64,000 nucleotides of DNA from a bacterium. GTDB lineage: Bacteria; Electryoneota; RPQS01. Below the pieces are notes generated by a model. It had not been told where the DNA came from. It ran no database searches and was given only the letters and a program-made list of their open reading frames with translations. Positions 34,451 to 43,618 of this stretch are shown piece by piece. Position 1 is the stretch's first letter, and each line of letters begins with the position of its first letter. The position numbers and the translations under genes are program-made. The DNA lies in the NCBI GenBank assembly GCA_013360195.1, contig JABWCQ010000012.1:27382-91381 (forward strand), in the 5' to 3' direction.

Positions 34451-35368
34451 TTAGTATAGATTCATTGCGTAGCCCACTGGGCCGGATTTGTAGACCATAC
34501 CAGGCAACTCACGATTGAAGTAGCCAGCAATACTGCGTGCAGTTTGAATTAGTATATCCAGTCCGATGTCTGACCGAATTCCGGCGCGCCTCCAATAGTG
34601 GACGAGATCTTCCGTGCACACATTTCCGCCGGCGACTTTTGTGAACGGACATCCGCCAAGTCCGCCAATCGCAGACTCAAAGATCATCACCCCGGAATTC
34701 ATTGCCGCGCGGCAATTGACAATGCCCATTCCATAGGTATTGTGAAGATGACATGCGCATTCGGCATGAGGATTCATTTGATGTATCTTACTGAAGAGTG
34801 TTTCAACTTGTTCCGGCAAGGCATGCCCCGCAGTGTCAGCCAAGGACACTGCATTCAGTCCCGCGTTAAAGTATTTCTCAGCAATCCGAAGTACTCGACT
34901 GGCGGGAACTTCTCCCTCAAAGCCGCAGCCAAAAGCCGACTGAACTGAAACTTGAACACGACATCCGGACGTTAAGGCGAGTTTTGCCGTGGCAATTATT
35001 CTCTCTGTAGCTTCCTCCGTAGACATCCCTGTATTCTTTTTACTATGCGTGTCACTTGCCGAGACACCCATGCAAAACATGTCCACGCCACAGGCCAAGC
35101 CCCGTTCCAGACCTTTCTCGTTCAAGACTAACCCCGAAAGAGTAACATTCCGGGGTTTTCGCCCGGGGCCATTGAAATGCCTGAACAGCGAATCAGTGTC
35201 GGCCATCTGCGGGACTTTATCGGGATGTACAAACGACCCAAGTTGGAGCATTTCGACGCCAGATTCAATGAACTTCTGTGCCCATTCAATCTTCAACTCC
35301 AGCGGAACAGTCTGCATCTCCATTTGCAGTCCGTCACGCAATCCCACCTCATGAAGAATTGGTTTCAT
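34451..35368 (-). CDS. HMG-CoA lyase family enzyme (possible citramalyl-CoA lyase)
   Basis: The 305-residue product carries the whole family signature: EVGLRDGLQ at the start, metal-binding HLHNTYG, and the catalytic-cysteine loop GGLGGCPF followed by GNVCTEDLV. Members cleave a 3-hydroxy-3-methylacyl-CoA into acetyl-CoA and an oxo acid: HMG-CoA to acetoacetate, or (R)-citramalyl-CoA to pyruvate. There are no other leucine-degradation genes nearby, whereas a CoA-transferase and an isomerase are, so citramalyl-CoA or a related C5/C6 substrate is more likely. Gaps to both neighbours are under 10 bases. Confidence 0.88.
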   Translation of the reverse strand: MKPILHEVGLRDGLQMEMQTVPLELKIEWAQKFIESGVEMLQLGSFVHPDKVPQMADTDSLFRHFNGPGRKPRNVTLSGLVLNEKGLERGLACGVDMFCMGVSASDTHSKKNTGMSTEEATERIIATAKLALTSGCRVQVSVQSAFGCGFEGEVPASRVLRIAEKYFNAGLNAVSLADTAGHALPEQVETLFSKIHQMNPHAECACHLHNTYGMGIVNCRAAMNSGVMIFESAIGGLGGCPFTKVAGGNVCTEDLVHYWRRAGIRSDIGLDILIQTARSIAGYFNRELPGMVYKSGPVGYAMNLY

Positions 35369-35375
35369 GGAATCG

Positions 35376-36515
35376 CTAGGCCGCTGTGAGAGCAGGAATC
35401 TTTTCTGCTATCGCCTGACCCATTTCAAGAGTAGTGTTCTTGCCGCCCATATCATAAGTTCTGACTTTTCCTTCCTTGATGACCTCGGCAACAGCCAACT
35501 CAACTTGACGGGCGAGTTCAACTTCTCCGAGCCATTCGAGCATTTGCTTTGCTGAGAGAATTGTCGCGATCGGGTTCACTTTGTATTGACCTGCGTACTT
35601 AGGAGCCGAACCATGAGTGGGTTCAAAAACTCCAAGCTTTTCACCGATGTTGCCTGAACAGCCAAAACCTAAACCGCCAACCAGTTGTGCGCACAAATCA
35701 CTGACGATATCGCCATAAAGATTTGGTGCCACCAGGACGTCATAATTAAAAGGATTCTTCAGCAGCCACATCATAATTGCATCAACGTTCGCTTCATCAA
35801 ACGTAATCTCCTGGTAGTCCTTAGCCACGTCGCGGGCGCAGTCCAAGAACAATCCGTCGCTTGCTCGAACTACGTTCGCTTTGTGAACGACTGTCACTTT
35901 CTTTCGTCCTTTCTTTCGGGCAAATTCGAATGCAGCCCGGACGATGCGCTCTGATCCTTTGCGAGTATTTACTTTGCAGGAAACGGCAAAGTCATTGCCA
36001 CTAAGATGTTCAAACGATTTGAAGGGCTTCGATATTCTCGTCAAAGTAGCCTTAAGTTCATCCGGAACCGGCGAAAATTCGACACCGGCGTAGAGATCCT
36101 CTGTATTTTCGCGGAAGACAACGAGATCTATGCTCTCTTTAAAGTTGAGAGGATTTCCCGGATAAGATTTGCATGGTCTCAAACAAACATATAAATCGAA
36201 CTGCTGACGCATTCGCACGATCGGCGAGCGGTACACCATTCCTTTTCCCTGTAGATGCGGAGTGAGCTCTTTCTCCGCAAGCTTTACCGGTTTGGAAGTT
36301 ATCGCACCAAACATGGCCGCATCGACTGTGCCAAGCAAATCAAGCGTGCGCTGTGGCAATGCATCACCTTCCCGACACCAAAACTCCCAACCGATATCCC
36401 CATGAACATAGTCTGCATCGAAATCCAGCTTGTCCAAGACTAATCGTGTTGCTTCCAGGACTTCGATACCAACACCATCACCCGGCAGCCAGCCGATTCT
36501 ATATCTCTTTTTCAC
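35376..36515 (-). CDS. Isocitrate/isopropylmalate dehydrogenase family protein
   Basis: The 379-residue product has the beta-decarboxylating dehydrogenase pattern: GDGVGIEV near the start, substrate loop YRSPIVRMRQQFDLYVCLRP, RENTEDLYAG, catalytic Lys/Asp segments KANV and NYDVLVAPNLYGDIVSD, and the cofactor region FEPTHGSAPKYAG. It oxidises and decarboxylates a 2-hydroxy-3-carboxy acid. The substrate (isocitrate, 3-isopropylmalate, 3-methylmalate, malate or tartrate) is not certain. It starts with GTG at 36515, with GGAGG seven bases upstream, and leads the five-gene operon. A CRP/FNR-like site lies about 100 bases upstream. Confidence 0.88.
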   Translation of the reverse strand: MKKRYRIGWLPGDGVGIEVLEATRLVLDKLDFDADYVHGDIGWEFWCREGDALPQRTLDLLGTVDAAMFGAITSKPVKLAEKELTPHLQGKGMVYRSPIVRMRQQFDLYVCLRPCKSYPGNPLNFKESIDLVVFRENTEDLYAGVEFSPVPDELKATLTRISKPFKSFEHLSGNDFAVSCKVNTRKGSERIVRAAFEFARKKGRKKVTVVHKANVVRASDGLFLDCARDVAKDYQEITFDEANVDAIMMWLLKNPFNYDVLVAPNLYGDIVSDLCAQLVGGLGFGCSGNIGEKLGVFEPTHGSAPKYAGQYKVNPIATILSAKQMLEWLGEVELARQVELAVAEVIKEGKVRTYDMGGKNTTLEMGQAIAEKIPALTAA

Positions 36516-36617
36516 GTTCTTGCCTCCAAGACATCAACAATATTGTTCGATAGTAATTGAATAGTTGATACATTTTTTCAGCTAAGAGCTCAACTCTTAT
36601 TCTGCAATAGTAAATAT

Positions 36618-36633
36618 TGTGAAAGTTTTCGCG
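36618..36633. promoter_or_regulatory. CRP/FNR-like site upstream of the five-gene operon
   Basis: TGTGA-AAGTTT-TCGCG, the same TGTGA-N6-TCRC pattern as at 29237 and 53296. It lies 103 bases upstream of the first start codon. A single degenerate site could arise by chance; the repeated occurrence upstream of metabolic operons is what raises it. Confidence 0.35.
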
Positions 36634-36761
36634 ACAAAAAAGAGGTGTGAGAAGTAATGTGACGAACTTACATAACTCTCAATTCCGGTAACTTAGAGAC
36701 TTAGAATATGACAAAAGCAATAAGATTAATTAGCTCTGGTGGAGGCATGCTCAGAATTACT

Positions 36762-36787
36762 AAAAAAGCCCCCGGTTGAGCGGGGGC
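36762..36787 (-). terminator. Intrinsic terminator of the CapA/PKD gene
   Basis: On the minus strand the stem GCCCCCG / CGGGGGC (36787 to 36768) with a six-base loop is followed by six T residues. It lies 23 bases after the stop codon. Confidence 0.85.
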
Positions 36788-36809
36788 CTGCTTTTGAGAA
36801 TGGACAGCC

Positions 36810-39764
36810 TTATCTAAGATCTATTTGTGCCTCAAGCTCCGCTATTCCAATATTATCCACCGTGTACTCAATGATTGCCGTGCCATGATTGACACTATTG
36901 CGAACTTGCACATAGTGATAATCATTGGGGAACGCAGCGGATGCCGGCGCGTCACTCCAAGCATCCCATTGGACTAATGCGATGTCGTCAAACCAAGCAT
37001 AACCTGTTCCGCTTGGTGGAGTATTCAGCACTTCGCGAATGACCACAAAGTAAGCATTAGCCGGAACGATCAATTGAGCGTCGCGGAATACCCAATCTGA
37101 GGTGCCGTTAAGCCCGGTGCCGATGTCCTCAATGCTGATTGCAGTGCCTCCACTGCGGCCTGACCAATACTGTGCCTGTAATAAGGCATTGTTCGCGTTC
37201 TGCGTTCGTATCCATCCACACACCGAATATGTCTGAAACGGAGAAATTGGCAAGCGGTACTCGTTGTTGCAGACGACATTCTGTGGGTTGGGAAATGTTC
37301 TGCGAAGTCTGATACTCCTTGCGCCTGATCTAAATGTGGTCGAGTCGTAAGTCTCATCCGCACTGTTCAGCAGCCAATCACTTGCGCCTTCATCTTCCTT
37401 GTTTCCTGAGTACAATCGTTCGCGCCCGAATCTAACTTGCCAGCCTGCGCCATTCTGAACTACGACACTCTGAACATAACCGTCCGCTGAAAGCTTGAAC
37501 GGAGCCGATGTGAACCAAGATCCTTCCTGCCGCAGCTCAACCGTGTCAATCATGTCGCTGCTTACTCTGTTCACAGATGCAGTGTCAAAAACGACGAACG
37601 CGCTGTCCGCTCCAGCCGGTCTTATCAGCCAAGTATTCAGCCTGCGTGACATCTCGGATTCATAATCAAGTATGTTGCGTGCCAAGTCGCCGCGTGCCGG
37701 CTGGGGTATCCAATGATTAATATAGACCGGATGAACAATCGCCTGATCCACACCGTCAGCGCCATCAAAATGCGTACGCAGAACGAGACTCGGCATCGTT
37801 TCGGCATAGTTCAGGTCAAATACAAAGTTTCCGAGACTGTGGGCGATGAGCTTGCCATTGTACACCTCAAAACCTTGAATAATATGAGGATGATGCGCAA
37901 TTACGAGTTCAGCACCCATATCAATCGCGTATTGTCTGATTTGCCGCTCAAGCGTATCCGGAATCAGCTCAAACAGCATGTCCTCATCGCCCAATGGATC
38001 GAAAATGTCACTTGGTCCATTCAGGAGAGGTTCAAGCGAGTATTCACTTCCGGAATGGGTGTTAATTATGACATAGTCTGAGAGCGCGGCTGCTTCTGAG
38101 ACAGTGGCATCAATGGCAGCACGATTCCACATGGCAAAACCAGGGCGCGATCGTCCGGCATCCAGGAATGGCTGGACGTTGTTGTAGGATCCAGTCCTGT
38201 CAGAGAAACTCAGCATTGCGAACGATATTCCATCATGCGACAGGAACCGGACTTGCCTCGCCAATTCATCGTTCATTCCTGAACCATTATGCACAATCCC
38301 GACGCTATCCAGAACCGCCATTGTCTCAAGCATCCCCGCTTCAAGATAGTCGTAGACATGGTTATTGGCAAGAGTGACGAAGTCAACGCCGGCATTCACA
38401 AGTCCGGCAACGTTTTCCGGTCTGGATTTGAATACGATTCCCTTCGTTGGATGTCGAACCGTTGCAGTCGTGAACGGACATTCCAGATTCATGCAGCAAA
38501 GGTCTGCCTCGCCCGTCCACTGCAACGTTGGTGCAAAAATCGTATCTACCCCCCAGCTTTCAATGATACCATTGTTGTTTTCGTAGCCGCGGCCTAAGAT
38601 GACATCACCGGTGAATGAAAACCACGCTTCCCGGGACTCCGTGACCGGGGAATCCACAATTGCTTGAGTCAGCCAGACACAGCGTCCGTCTTGTGCGGAT
38701 ACCGAGAGGGTGACGGGATATCTGCCATTCGACCTGAATGAATGTTCGGGATTAATCTGCGCAGAGCGACTCCCGTCGCCAAAATCCCAGTTTAGGCGCA
38801 GCTCAGGGCTGTCAAGGTCGTAAATAAAGGAGCGAAATGCTATTCGAAAGCTGTCCGGTTCGCTGTCGGGAAGACGCGTCCATGAGAACTCCACGTGCGG
38901 AACAAGAGGCAGTGCATTCGTCACATCACGTATCTCGTCATATCGAACGACTCCGTCAATTGAAACCGTGTCATTGTCATTCACGAATCGCAATTCCGTA
39001 ATGTTTGGAGCGTAACCGAATCGACCTTGCCAATCTTCACCGACCGGCAGCAGGAAATCAACCCACTCAAGGCTGTCGAAATAGCCTTCATAGGTTGTAA
39101 TCCAGTTTAGTGATTGCGGAGCCTCCTTTCCCCAAAACACATAATAGAGAAAGTTTGCCGAGTCCGCGATCCCAAAGGCATGAACCTCCCCTAGCTGAAT
39201 CAGTTTCGCGGCTACACTCCATACATCCGTCGAGTCCACACGATGCGGCTGAATGATGTGGCGCTTCCAGGTGTTACCGTGCATTTGCAGCGACATCCCA
39301 TTTGCATCAAAGGAATCGGTATCATCGACGGTGAAGCCACTTGGTTCAATATCTTCTCCGGGGATTGACATCAAGACGGGTACGTTTGCAAATGACAGTA
39401 TGGTATCGGGAGCAAGTACCGGCGGTGGCGCATCAATCGGGTCCACTCGAAAGTACCCAAAGTCGAAGAGACCCTCTGAATCATGGTGAACGTAGAACGT
39501 GTCGCTTGTTATCGACAACGTGTCCAGATTGGACATGTCCAACGCGGTGCTGAACGTCACGCACCAGAAATGCAGAGTGTCCACGTTATTCCAATGCAAA
39601 GAAAATCCATCCTCCGTGCGGAGAATGGAAAGCGTGGTAGATTGCTCATCGAGGCGCCCGAAAGGATACCGTTCCTGCGCCATTAACGTCGAAACAAGTG
39701 CCACAGCGACAAATGTTATCAGACGGGGCACCAAATATGGAGTTCGATTCATGGTCAGATGCAT
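36810..39764 (-). CDS. Large secreted CapA-type metallophosphatase-like protein with PKD domain
   Basis: The product is about 984 residues. After a signal peptide (RLITFVAVALVSTLMAQ) comes an N-terminal part of about 250 residues of beta-rich sequence, a PKD domain (NWDFGDGSRSAQINPEHSF ... GRYPVTLSVSA), and a CapA/PgsA-type domain (FTGDVILGRGYE, NLECPFT, LANNHVYDY, AHHPHIIQGFE, HSLGNFVFD). CapA proteins take part in poly-gamma-glutamate capsule production; usual lengths are 350-450 residues, so this is a much extended secreted form. The C-terminal 250 residues resemble a carbohydrate-binding or LamG-like fold (YSVCGWIRTQNANNALLQ). The frame is open to 39806, but starts at 39764 or 39752 fit the signal peptide. 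No T9SS domain seen. Confidence 0.82.
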   Translation of the reverse strand: MHLTMNRTPYLVPRLITFVAVALVSTLMAQERYPFGRLDEQSTTLSILRTEDGFSLHWNNVDTLHFWCVTFSTALDMSNLDTLSITSDTFYVHHDSEGLFDFGYFRVDPIDAPPPVLAPDTILSFANVPVLMSIPGEDIEPSGFTVDDTDSFDANGMSLQMHGNTWKRHIIQPHRVDSTDVWSVAAKLIQLGEVHAFGIADSANFLYYVFWGKEAPQSLNWITTYEGYFDSLEWVDFLLPVGEDWQGRFGYAPNITELRFVNDNDTVSIDGVVRYDEIRDVTNALPLVPHVEFSWTRLPDSEPDSFRIAFRSFIYDLDSPELRLNWDFGDGSRSAQINPEHSFRSNGRYPVTLSVSAQDGRCVWLTQAIVDSPVTESREAWFSFTGDVILGRGYENNNGIIESWGVDTIFAPTLQWTGEADLCCMNLECPFTTATVRHPTKGIVFKSRPENVAGLVNAGVDFVTLANNHVYDYLEAGMLETMAVLDSVGIVHNGSGMNDELARQVRFLSHDGISFAMLSFSDRTGSYNNVQPFLDAGRSRPGFAMWNRAAIDATVSEAAALSDYVIINTHSGSEYSLEPLLNGPSDIFDPLGDEDMLFELIPDTLERQIRQYAIDMGAELVIAHHPHIIQGFEVYNGKLIAHSLGNFVFDLNYAETMPSLVLRTHFDGADGVDQAIVHPVYINHWIPQPARGDLARNILDYESEMSRRLNTWLIRPAGADSAFVVFDTASVNRVSSDMIDTVELRQEGSWFTSAPFKLSADGYVQSVVVQNGAGWQVRFGRERLYSGNKEDEGASDWLLNSADETYDSTTFRSGARSIRLRRTFPNPQNVVCNNEYRLPISPFQTYSVCGWIRTQNANNALLQAQYWSGRSGGTAISIEDIGTGLNGTSDWVFRDAQLIVPANAYFVVIREVLNTPPSGTGYAWFDDIALVQWDAWSDAPASAAFPNDYHYVQVRNSVNHGTAIIEYTVDNIGIAELEAQIDLR

Positions 39765-39880
39765 TGGTTCGCCTGCGGGCTTCGAAGACGCGGGGAAATA
39801 ACTCATTATAAAGTAACCCCTGATTTTGACGATGTCAATGGCAAAAAGACAATTCCTGAAATCTGTCCCGGAACCCTCTT

Positions 39881-41335
39881 TTATTCGGTCTGCGACCGAA
39901 GTCGGCTCAGTTCGCCATCAATCAGGGTGGACGGGAAGACCCCATCGGCTTCGTAAGTTCCCCGGTCTTGCTCAAGCAAATTCGCAATTTCCTTGCTGTT
40001 AACTGGAATTGTTTGCGGCTTAGCCTGGAACGCAGTATCGCCGTGCAGGGACTCCAGCAGCTCTCGCCGTCCTTTCATCGAGTACGCCAGACAACTTGCT
40101 TGCGCAATGCCTGCCAACAAGAGATGGGGATTAGCCGATCCATCCGGGAGGCGAAACTCCACAGTTTCCGGGTACGCTGAGGCGCCGGACGAGTCTGTCA
40201 TCGTGATGGGCAGTCGTACCAGGGCCTTCCGATTGAACTGACCCCACGTGACTCCGGCGGGCGACTCCTTTCCTTGGAACAATCGCACAAACGAACTTGG
40301 AGTTCGATTCCCGAATGCCATCAGCGAGCATCCGGAAGAAAGTAACCCTGCTATCAGGAGCTCCGCCCACTCGGTGACTTTTCCCTTGTCATCAATCACT
40401 GGCAAATATTGCTCATCCTTTGTGGGGGCAAAGTGAAAGTGCATCCCGCTGCCGGCATGCCCCTTCTTGACGACAGGCTCAAAGCTAATCTCAACTCCAT
40501 GTTCCAAAGCAAGATTGCGAAGCACCCATTGAGTCAATGCAACGTTGTCAGCGGCATGCGGAAGTGGAGCAAGCGCAAGCTCTATCTCATGCTGTTCCCA
40601 TGTCAGCTCAGAACCGTTTTGCGCAGAAGCAAAGCCTACCTCGCTGTGTCCATACTTTACCGGAACTCCAATCTCCGACAACACCGAAAGAGTCCTGCGC
40701 CGCAAATCTTGACCGAAGACGAAGGGAGCTGCTGCGTGATAGCCTTTATCTTCAAGCCTTTCAGTTTGATTCTCGATTTGCTTGTGACCTATGAAATACT
40801 CGATTTCGCCAAGTGCATTAAGCTCAAACCCTGCAGTATCTGTGAGTCTTTGAAATGCTCTCCTTACTATTGTGCTTGCCGACTGAGCCAGAGGCTCTCC
40901 GGATCGTGAGAGGTGATCGCACAAGATTGCAAGCGTGCCTTCACTTGAAAACGGGTCAACAAACGCGCTGTCAAGTCGTGGCCGCAAAACGATGTCGGAA
41001 GCGCCTGCGCTGATTCCTGTACCGGGGAATAAGCTGGATCCGTCCGCGCGTTCACCATACCGCAGTATTTGCAGGAAATGATTGTGGTCTCTTGGTACGA
41101 AGTCCAGTGTCTTCATTCTCCCGTCTCCACCGACATGCATGAGAGATACTTGGCGAAGGTCAAGGGCGACAAAGGCGTGCGCGAGATCGTGGTCAGTCCA
41201 ACTCTGTGAAGGCTTGGCTAGTGTCCGTTCTAAAATCGAGGCAGCTCTCACTAAGTAATGATTTCCGCCATGACGATCGAGATCTGTCGTAACCGAGCTC
41301 TTAGACCTTAACTTTCTAGAGATATCACCATTCAT
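39881..41335 (-). CDS. Glutamine synthetase family protein
   Basis: The 484-residue product spans the whole family: ADGSS in the beta-grasp domain, metal ligands in EIEYFIGHK and HSEVG/WEQHEIE, GSGMHFHF with the active-site His, Arg in SSFVRLF, Glu in KESP, NRKALVRLP and EFRLPDGSANPHLL. The residue that is adenylylated in enteric GlnA (Tyr in LVPGYEAP) is lysine here, so control by adenylylation is not expected. Sequence is diverged from housekeeping GlnA, and a gamma-glutamyl-amine or polyamine ligase role cannot be excluded. No PII or other nitrogen genes are adjacent. Start ATG at 41335. Confidence 0.85.
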   Translation of the reverse strand: MNGDISRKLRSKSSVTTDLDRHGGNHYLVRAASILERTLAKPSQSWTDHDLAHAFVALDLRQVSLMHVGGDGRMKTLDFVPRDHNHFLQILRYGERADGSSLFPGTGISAGASDIVLRPRLDSAFVDPFSSEGTLAILCDHLSRSGEPLAQSASTIVRRAFQRLTDTAGFELNALGEIEYFIGHKQIENQTERLEDKGYHAAAPFVFGQDLRRRTLSVLSEIGVPVKYGHSEVGFASAQNGSELTWEQHEIELALAPLPHAADNVALTQWVLRNLALEHGVEISFEPVVKKGHAGSGMHFHFAPTKDEQYLPVIDDKGKVTEWAELLIAGLLSSGCSLMAFGNRTPSSFVRLFQGKESPAGVTWGQFNRKALVRLPITMTDSSGASAYPETVEFRLPDGSANPHLLLAGIAQASCLAYSMKGRRELLESLHGDTAFQAKPQTIPVNSKEIANLLEQDRGTYEADGVFPSTLIDGELSRLRSQTE

Positions 41336-41508
41336 AGTTCTGATGTTTCATAACATGGTTTGAGCGACTTACTGCCGCGTAATGCTAACGCAACTTACAC
41401 GGGAATATAGCAATTTTTCTAATTGTAAACTTGCGGAAAACACCTGTTGTACATACGTTCACCTCAATCTCATTTGACGAACCTTGGCATTGCCCTGTTG
41501 AAAGACAC

Positions 41509-41533
41509 CGCAGGCTCCTCATGGGAGCCTGCG
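41509..41533. terminator. Terminator-like hairpin at the end of the hyp operon
   Basis: A 10-bp stem CGCAGGCTCC / GGAGCCTGCG (41509-41518 and 41524-41533) lies 28 bases after the hypB stop. On the minus strand it is followed by GTGTCTTTC, a weak T-run. The remainder of 41336-41508 probably holds the promoter of the glutamine synthetase-like gene. Confidence 0.6.
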
Positions 41534-41560
41534 TCATCAAAGGTTCACTGCGAGCGTTGC

Positions 41561-42253
41561 TCAATTGGGGACTTCCGCCACCTGAGGTTTAAGGCTGTCC
41601 GTTCGCTTCCATGCCAGCCAATCGCACCACTCCTTTAGACCTTCACCTGTCTTGCTTGAAACCTGCAGAATCTCGAGCTTACCGTTCACCTTCCGGATGT
41701 TACTTGTCATACTGGATACATTCACATCCATGAAGCTTTCCAGGTCCACTTTGCTGACCAAGCAGATATCGGACTGGCGAAACATCAACGGGTACTTGAG
41801 CGGTTTGTCCTCCCCTTCAGGGAGAGAGAGCACCACGACTTTGACGTTCTCGCCTATATAAAACTCGGCAGGACAGACCAGATTCCCAATGTTCTCAACT
41901 ATAATGAAGTCCAACTCTGGCAGCGGAAGCATTTCCAGTGCAGCGCGAATAAGATGTGATCCGACATGACAGTCGCCACCGAAGGGTTCGGTGTTTGCCT
42001 GGACAATAGGAATATTCAAATGAACAAGTCGCTCTGAATCAATCGTCGAAGTGATGTCACCTTCAATTACAGCACATCTATTGCCGGCGGCTTGCAGTCT
42101 TGATATCGTTTCACTAATTAGCGCTGTCTTCCCCGCTCCCGGTGAACTCATGATATTGACCATGAATATTCCGTGCGTGTCAAGAATCGCCCGATTCGCA
42201 CGTGCCAGACTTTCACTTTCTTCCAAGATACTCTTAATGACTTGGATTTTCAT
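41561..42253 (-). CDS. hypB: Hydrogenase nickel incorporation GTPase HypB
   Basis: The 230-residue GTPase delivers nickel to the hydrogenase large subunit with HypA. It has Walker A SSPGAGKT, the switch region VIEGDI, the metal site GGDCHVGSHL, GNLVCPAEF, and a G4 motif SKVD where NKxD is more common. It lacks the N-terminal high-affinity CxxCGC motif and the His-rich stretch found in some HypB proteins, so it should not store nickel. It overlaps the 3' end of hypA by 20 bases and is the last gene of the hox-hyp operon. Confidence 0.95.
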   Translation of the reverse strand: MKIQVIKSILEESESLARANRAILDTHGIFMVNIMSSPGAGKTALISETISRLQAAGNRCAVIEGDITSTIDSERLVHLNIPIVQANTEPFGGDCHVGSHLIRAALEMLPLPELDFIIVENIGNLVCPAEFYIGENVKVVVLSLPEGEDKPLKYPLMFRQSDICLVSKVDLESFMDVNVSSMTSNIRKVNGKLEILQVSSKTGEGLKEWCDWLAWKRTDSLKPQVAEVPN

Positions 42254-42605
42254 CGGCGTTTTCCATTATTACGATGTTATTCAACAATATTCCCTGTCCA
42301 TTCTCAATCGTGACTTGGCAAGACCCGCAAGCTGAGCACAAAAACTCCGGTTCGTAAATGACCTGCAAGTATCCGCACTCGTCACAGCGAATTGACACCG
42401 GCACTTTGGCGATAATAAGCTGTGCGGCCTCCATCCGGTATTCCTCCTTCATGCAATCGAACAGAAACATGAGAGAGTCAACGTTCACTGCATCAAGCAT
42501 TCCGACGGTAGCATTCACTGAAACGACATTCTCCGGTCGGCACCACTTCGGTAATGACGCCGCAACGCAATCAAGCAAACACTTTGTTACGTAAGCCTCG
42601 TGCAT
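42234..42605 (-). CDS. hypA: Hydrogenase maturation nickel chaperone HypA
   Basis: The 123-residue protein begins MHEA, so the nickel-binding H2 and E3 are in place, and carries the structural zinc site C-D-E-C ... C-S-A-C. It carries nickel to HypB for [NiFe]-hydrogenase assembly. Length is normal. It starts 5 bases after hypE and overlaps hypB. Confidence 0.95.
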   Translation of the reverse strand: MHEAYVTKCLLDCVAASLPKWCRPENVVSVNATVGMLDAVNVDSLMFLFDCMKEEYRMEAAQLIIAKVPVSIRCDECGYLQVIYEPEFLCSACGSCQVTIENGQGILLNNIVIMENADENPSH

Positions 42606-42610
42606 AGTGA

Positions 42611-43618
42611 TCAGCAGATTCGAGGAAGCAATTCGCCACTCGGCCGATGTATCAATCTATTGCCTCCGCTTTTGGTCTTGAGAGTAAGTCTATGAGTACC
42701 TTTCGAGACAATTCTACCGATGATACTTGCATGCTTGCCTTCCGTTGTCGTGCGTAGCGTACTCAAAACAGAAGCGGCCTCCTTCGCATCAACTACCATC
42801 ACAACTTTGCCTTCGTTCGCAAGATGTAGCGGATCATATCCAAGAAGCTCACACACTGCCTGAGTTGTTTCCGAGACAGGTACAAGCGGCTCTTCGACTT
42901 CAATTCCAAAGGGACCAACGTGAGCAAGTTCATCAAGCACTGCTGCAAGCCCCCCCCGCGTGGGGTCACGCATCCATTTAACTGTGGAATGGATGCTTAG
43001 GACTTTCTCTATCATGTTTGTCAGCGGACTGCAGTCGCTTTGTGCATTCAACTTGTGCTGCAAAGTCAGACGTGATTCAAGAATAGCCACGGCATGGTCA
43101 CCAATTGTGCCGCTCACGATCAGTGCGTCTCCGGCAGCAATGTCGCTTGAGCACAATCCTTGTCCAAGCGGATACGTTCCGATTCCCGAAGTATTTATGA
43201 AGATTTGATCGCACTGCCCCCGCGGAACCACCTTTGTATCTCCGGTGACGATTGACACTCTAGCCTGAGCTGCAGTGTTTGCAATTGACTGCGCGATGCG
43301 CTCAAGAGTGGACAAATCCAGACCCTCTTCAAGAATCATTCCGACCGAGATGCAGCATGGAGACGAGCCCATGACCAGAAGATCATTTACCGTTCCGCTT
43401 ACGGCAATTGTTCCGATGTCACCGCCGTTGAAGAATAGGGGCTGGATGACATATGAGTCTGTAGTAAATACAACCTCCTTCTCAGCCAGACTTAGGCGAG
43501 CGCCATCATCAAGTCGATGCAGCTCGGGACTGTTGTATCGCGACAGTAACACGTCGTTGATTAACGACCGCATCGCAGTTCCACCTGCACCATGGTCGAG
43601 CGAAATTACGTCATGCAT
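42611..43618 (-). CDS. hypE: Hydrogenase maturation protein HypE
   Basis: The 335-residue PurM/SelD-like enzyme dehydrates the carbamoyl group received from HypF on its C-terminal cysteine to give thiocyanate for the iron cyanide ligands. The C-terminus ends P-R-I-C as required, and the N-terminus has HGAGGTAM. It overlaps the end of hypD by 8 bases. Confidence 0.95.
   Translation of the reverse strand: MHDVISLDHGAGGTAMRSLINDVLLSRYNSPELHRLDDGARLSLAEKEVVFTTDSYVIQPLFFNGGDIGTIAVSGTVNDLLVMGSSPCCISVGMILEEGLDLSTLERIAQSIANTAAQARVSIVTGDTKVVPRGQCDQIFINTSGIGTYPLGQGLCSSDIAAGDALIVSGTIGDHAVAILESRLTLQHKLNAQSDCSPLTNMIEKVLSIHSTVKWMRDPTRGGLAAVLDELAHVGPFGIEVEEPLVPVSETTQAVCELLGYDPLHLANEGKVVMVVDAKEAASVLSTLRTTTEGKHASIIGRIVSKGTHRLTLKTKSGGNRLIHRPSGELLPRIC

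Noticed and set aside
31444..36515. A normal leucine biosynthesis operon (leuB, leuC, leuD).
   Set aside because: leuA is missing and a CoA-transferase and an HMG-CoA-lyase-type gene sit in the middle, so a different pathway is more likely.
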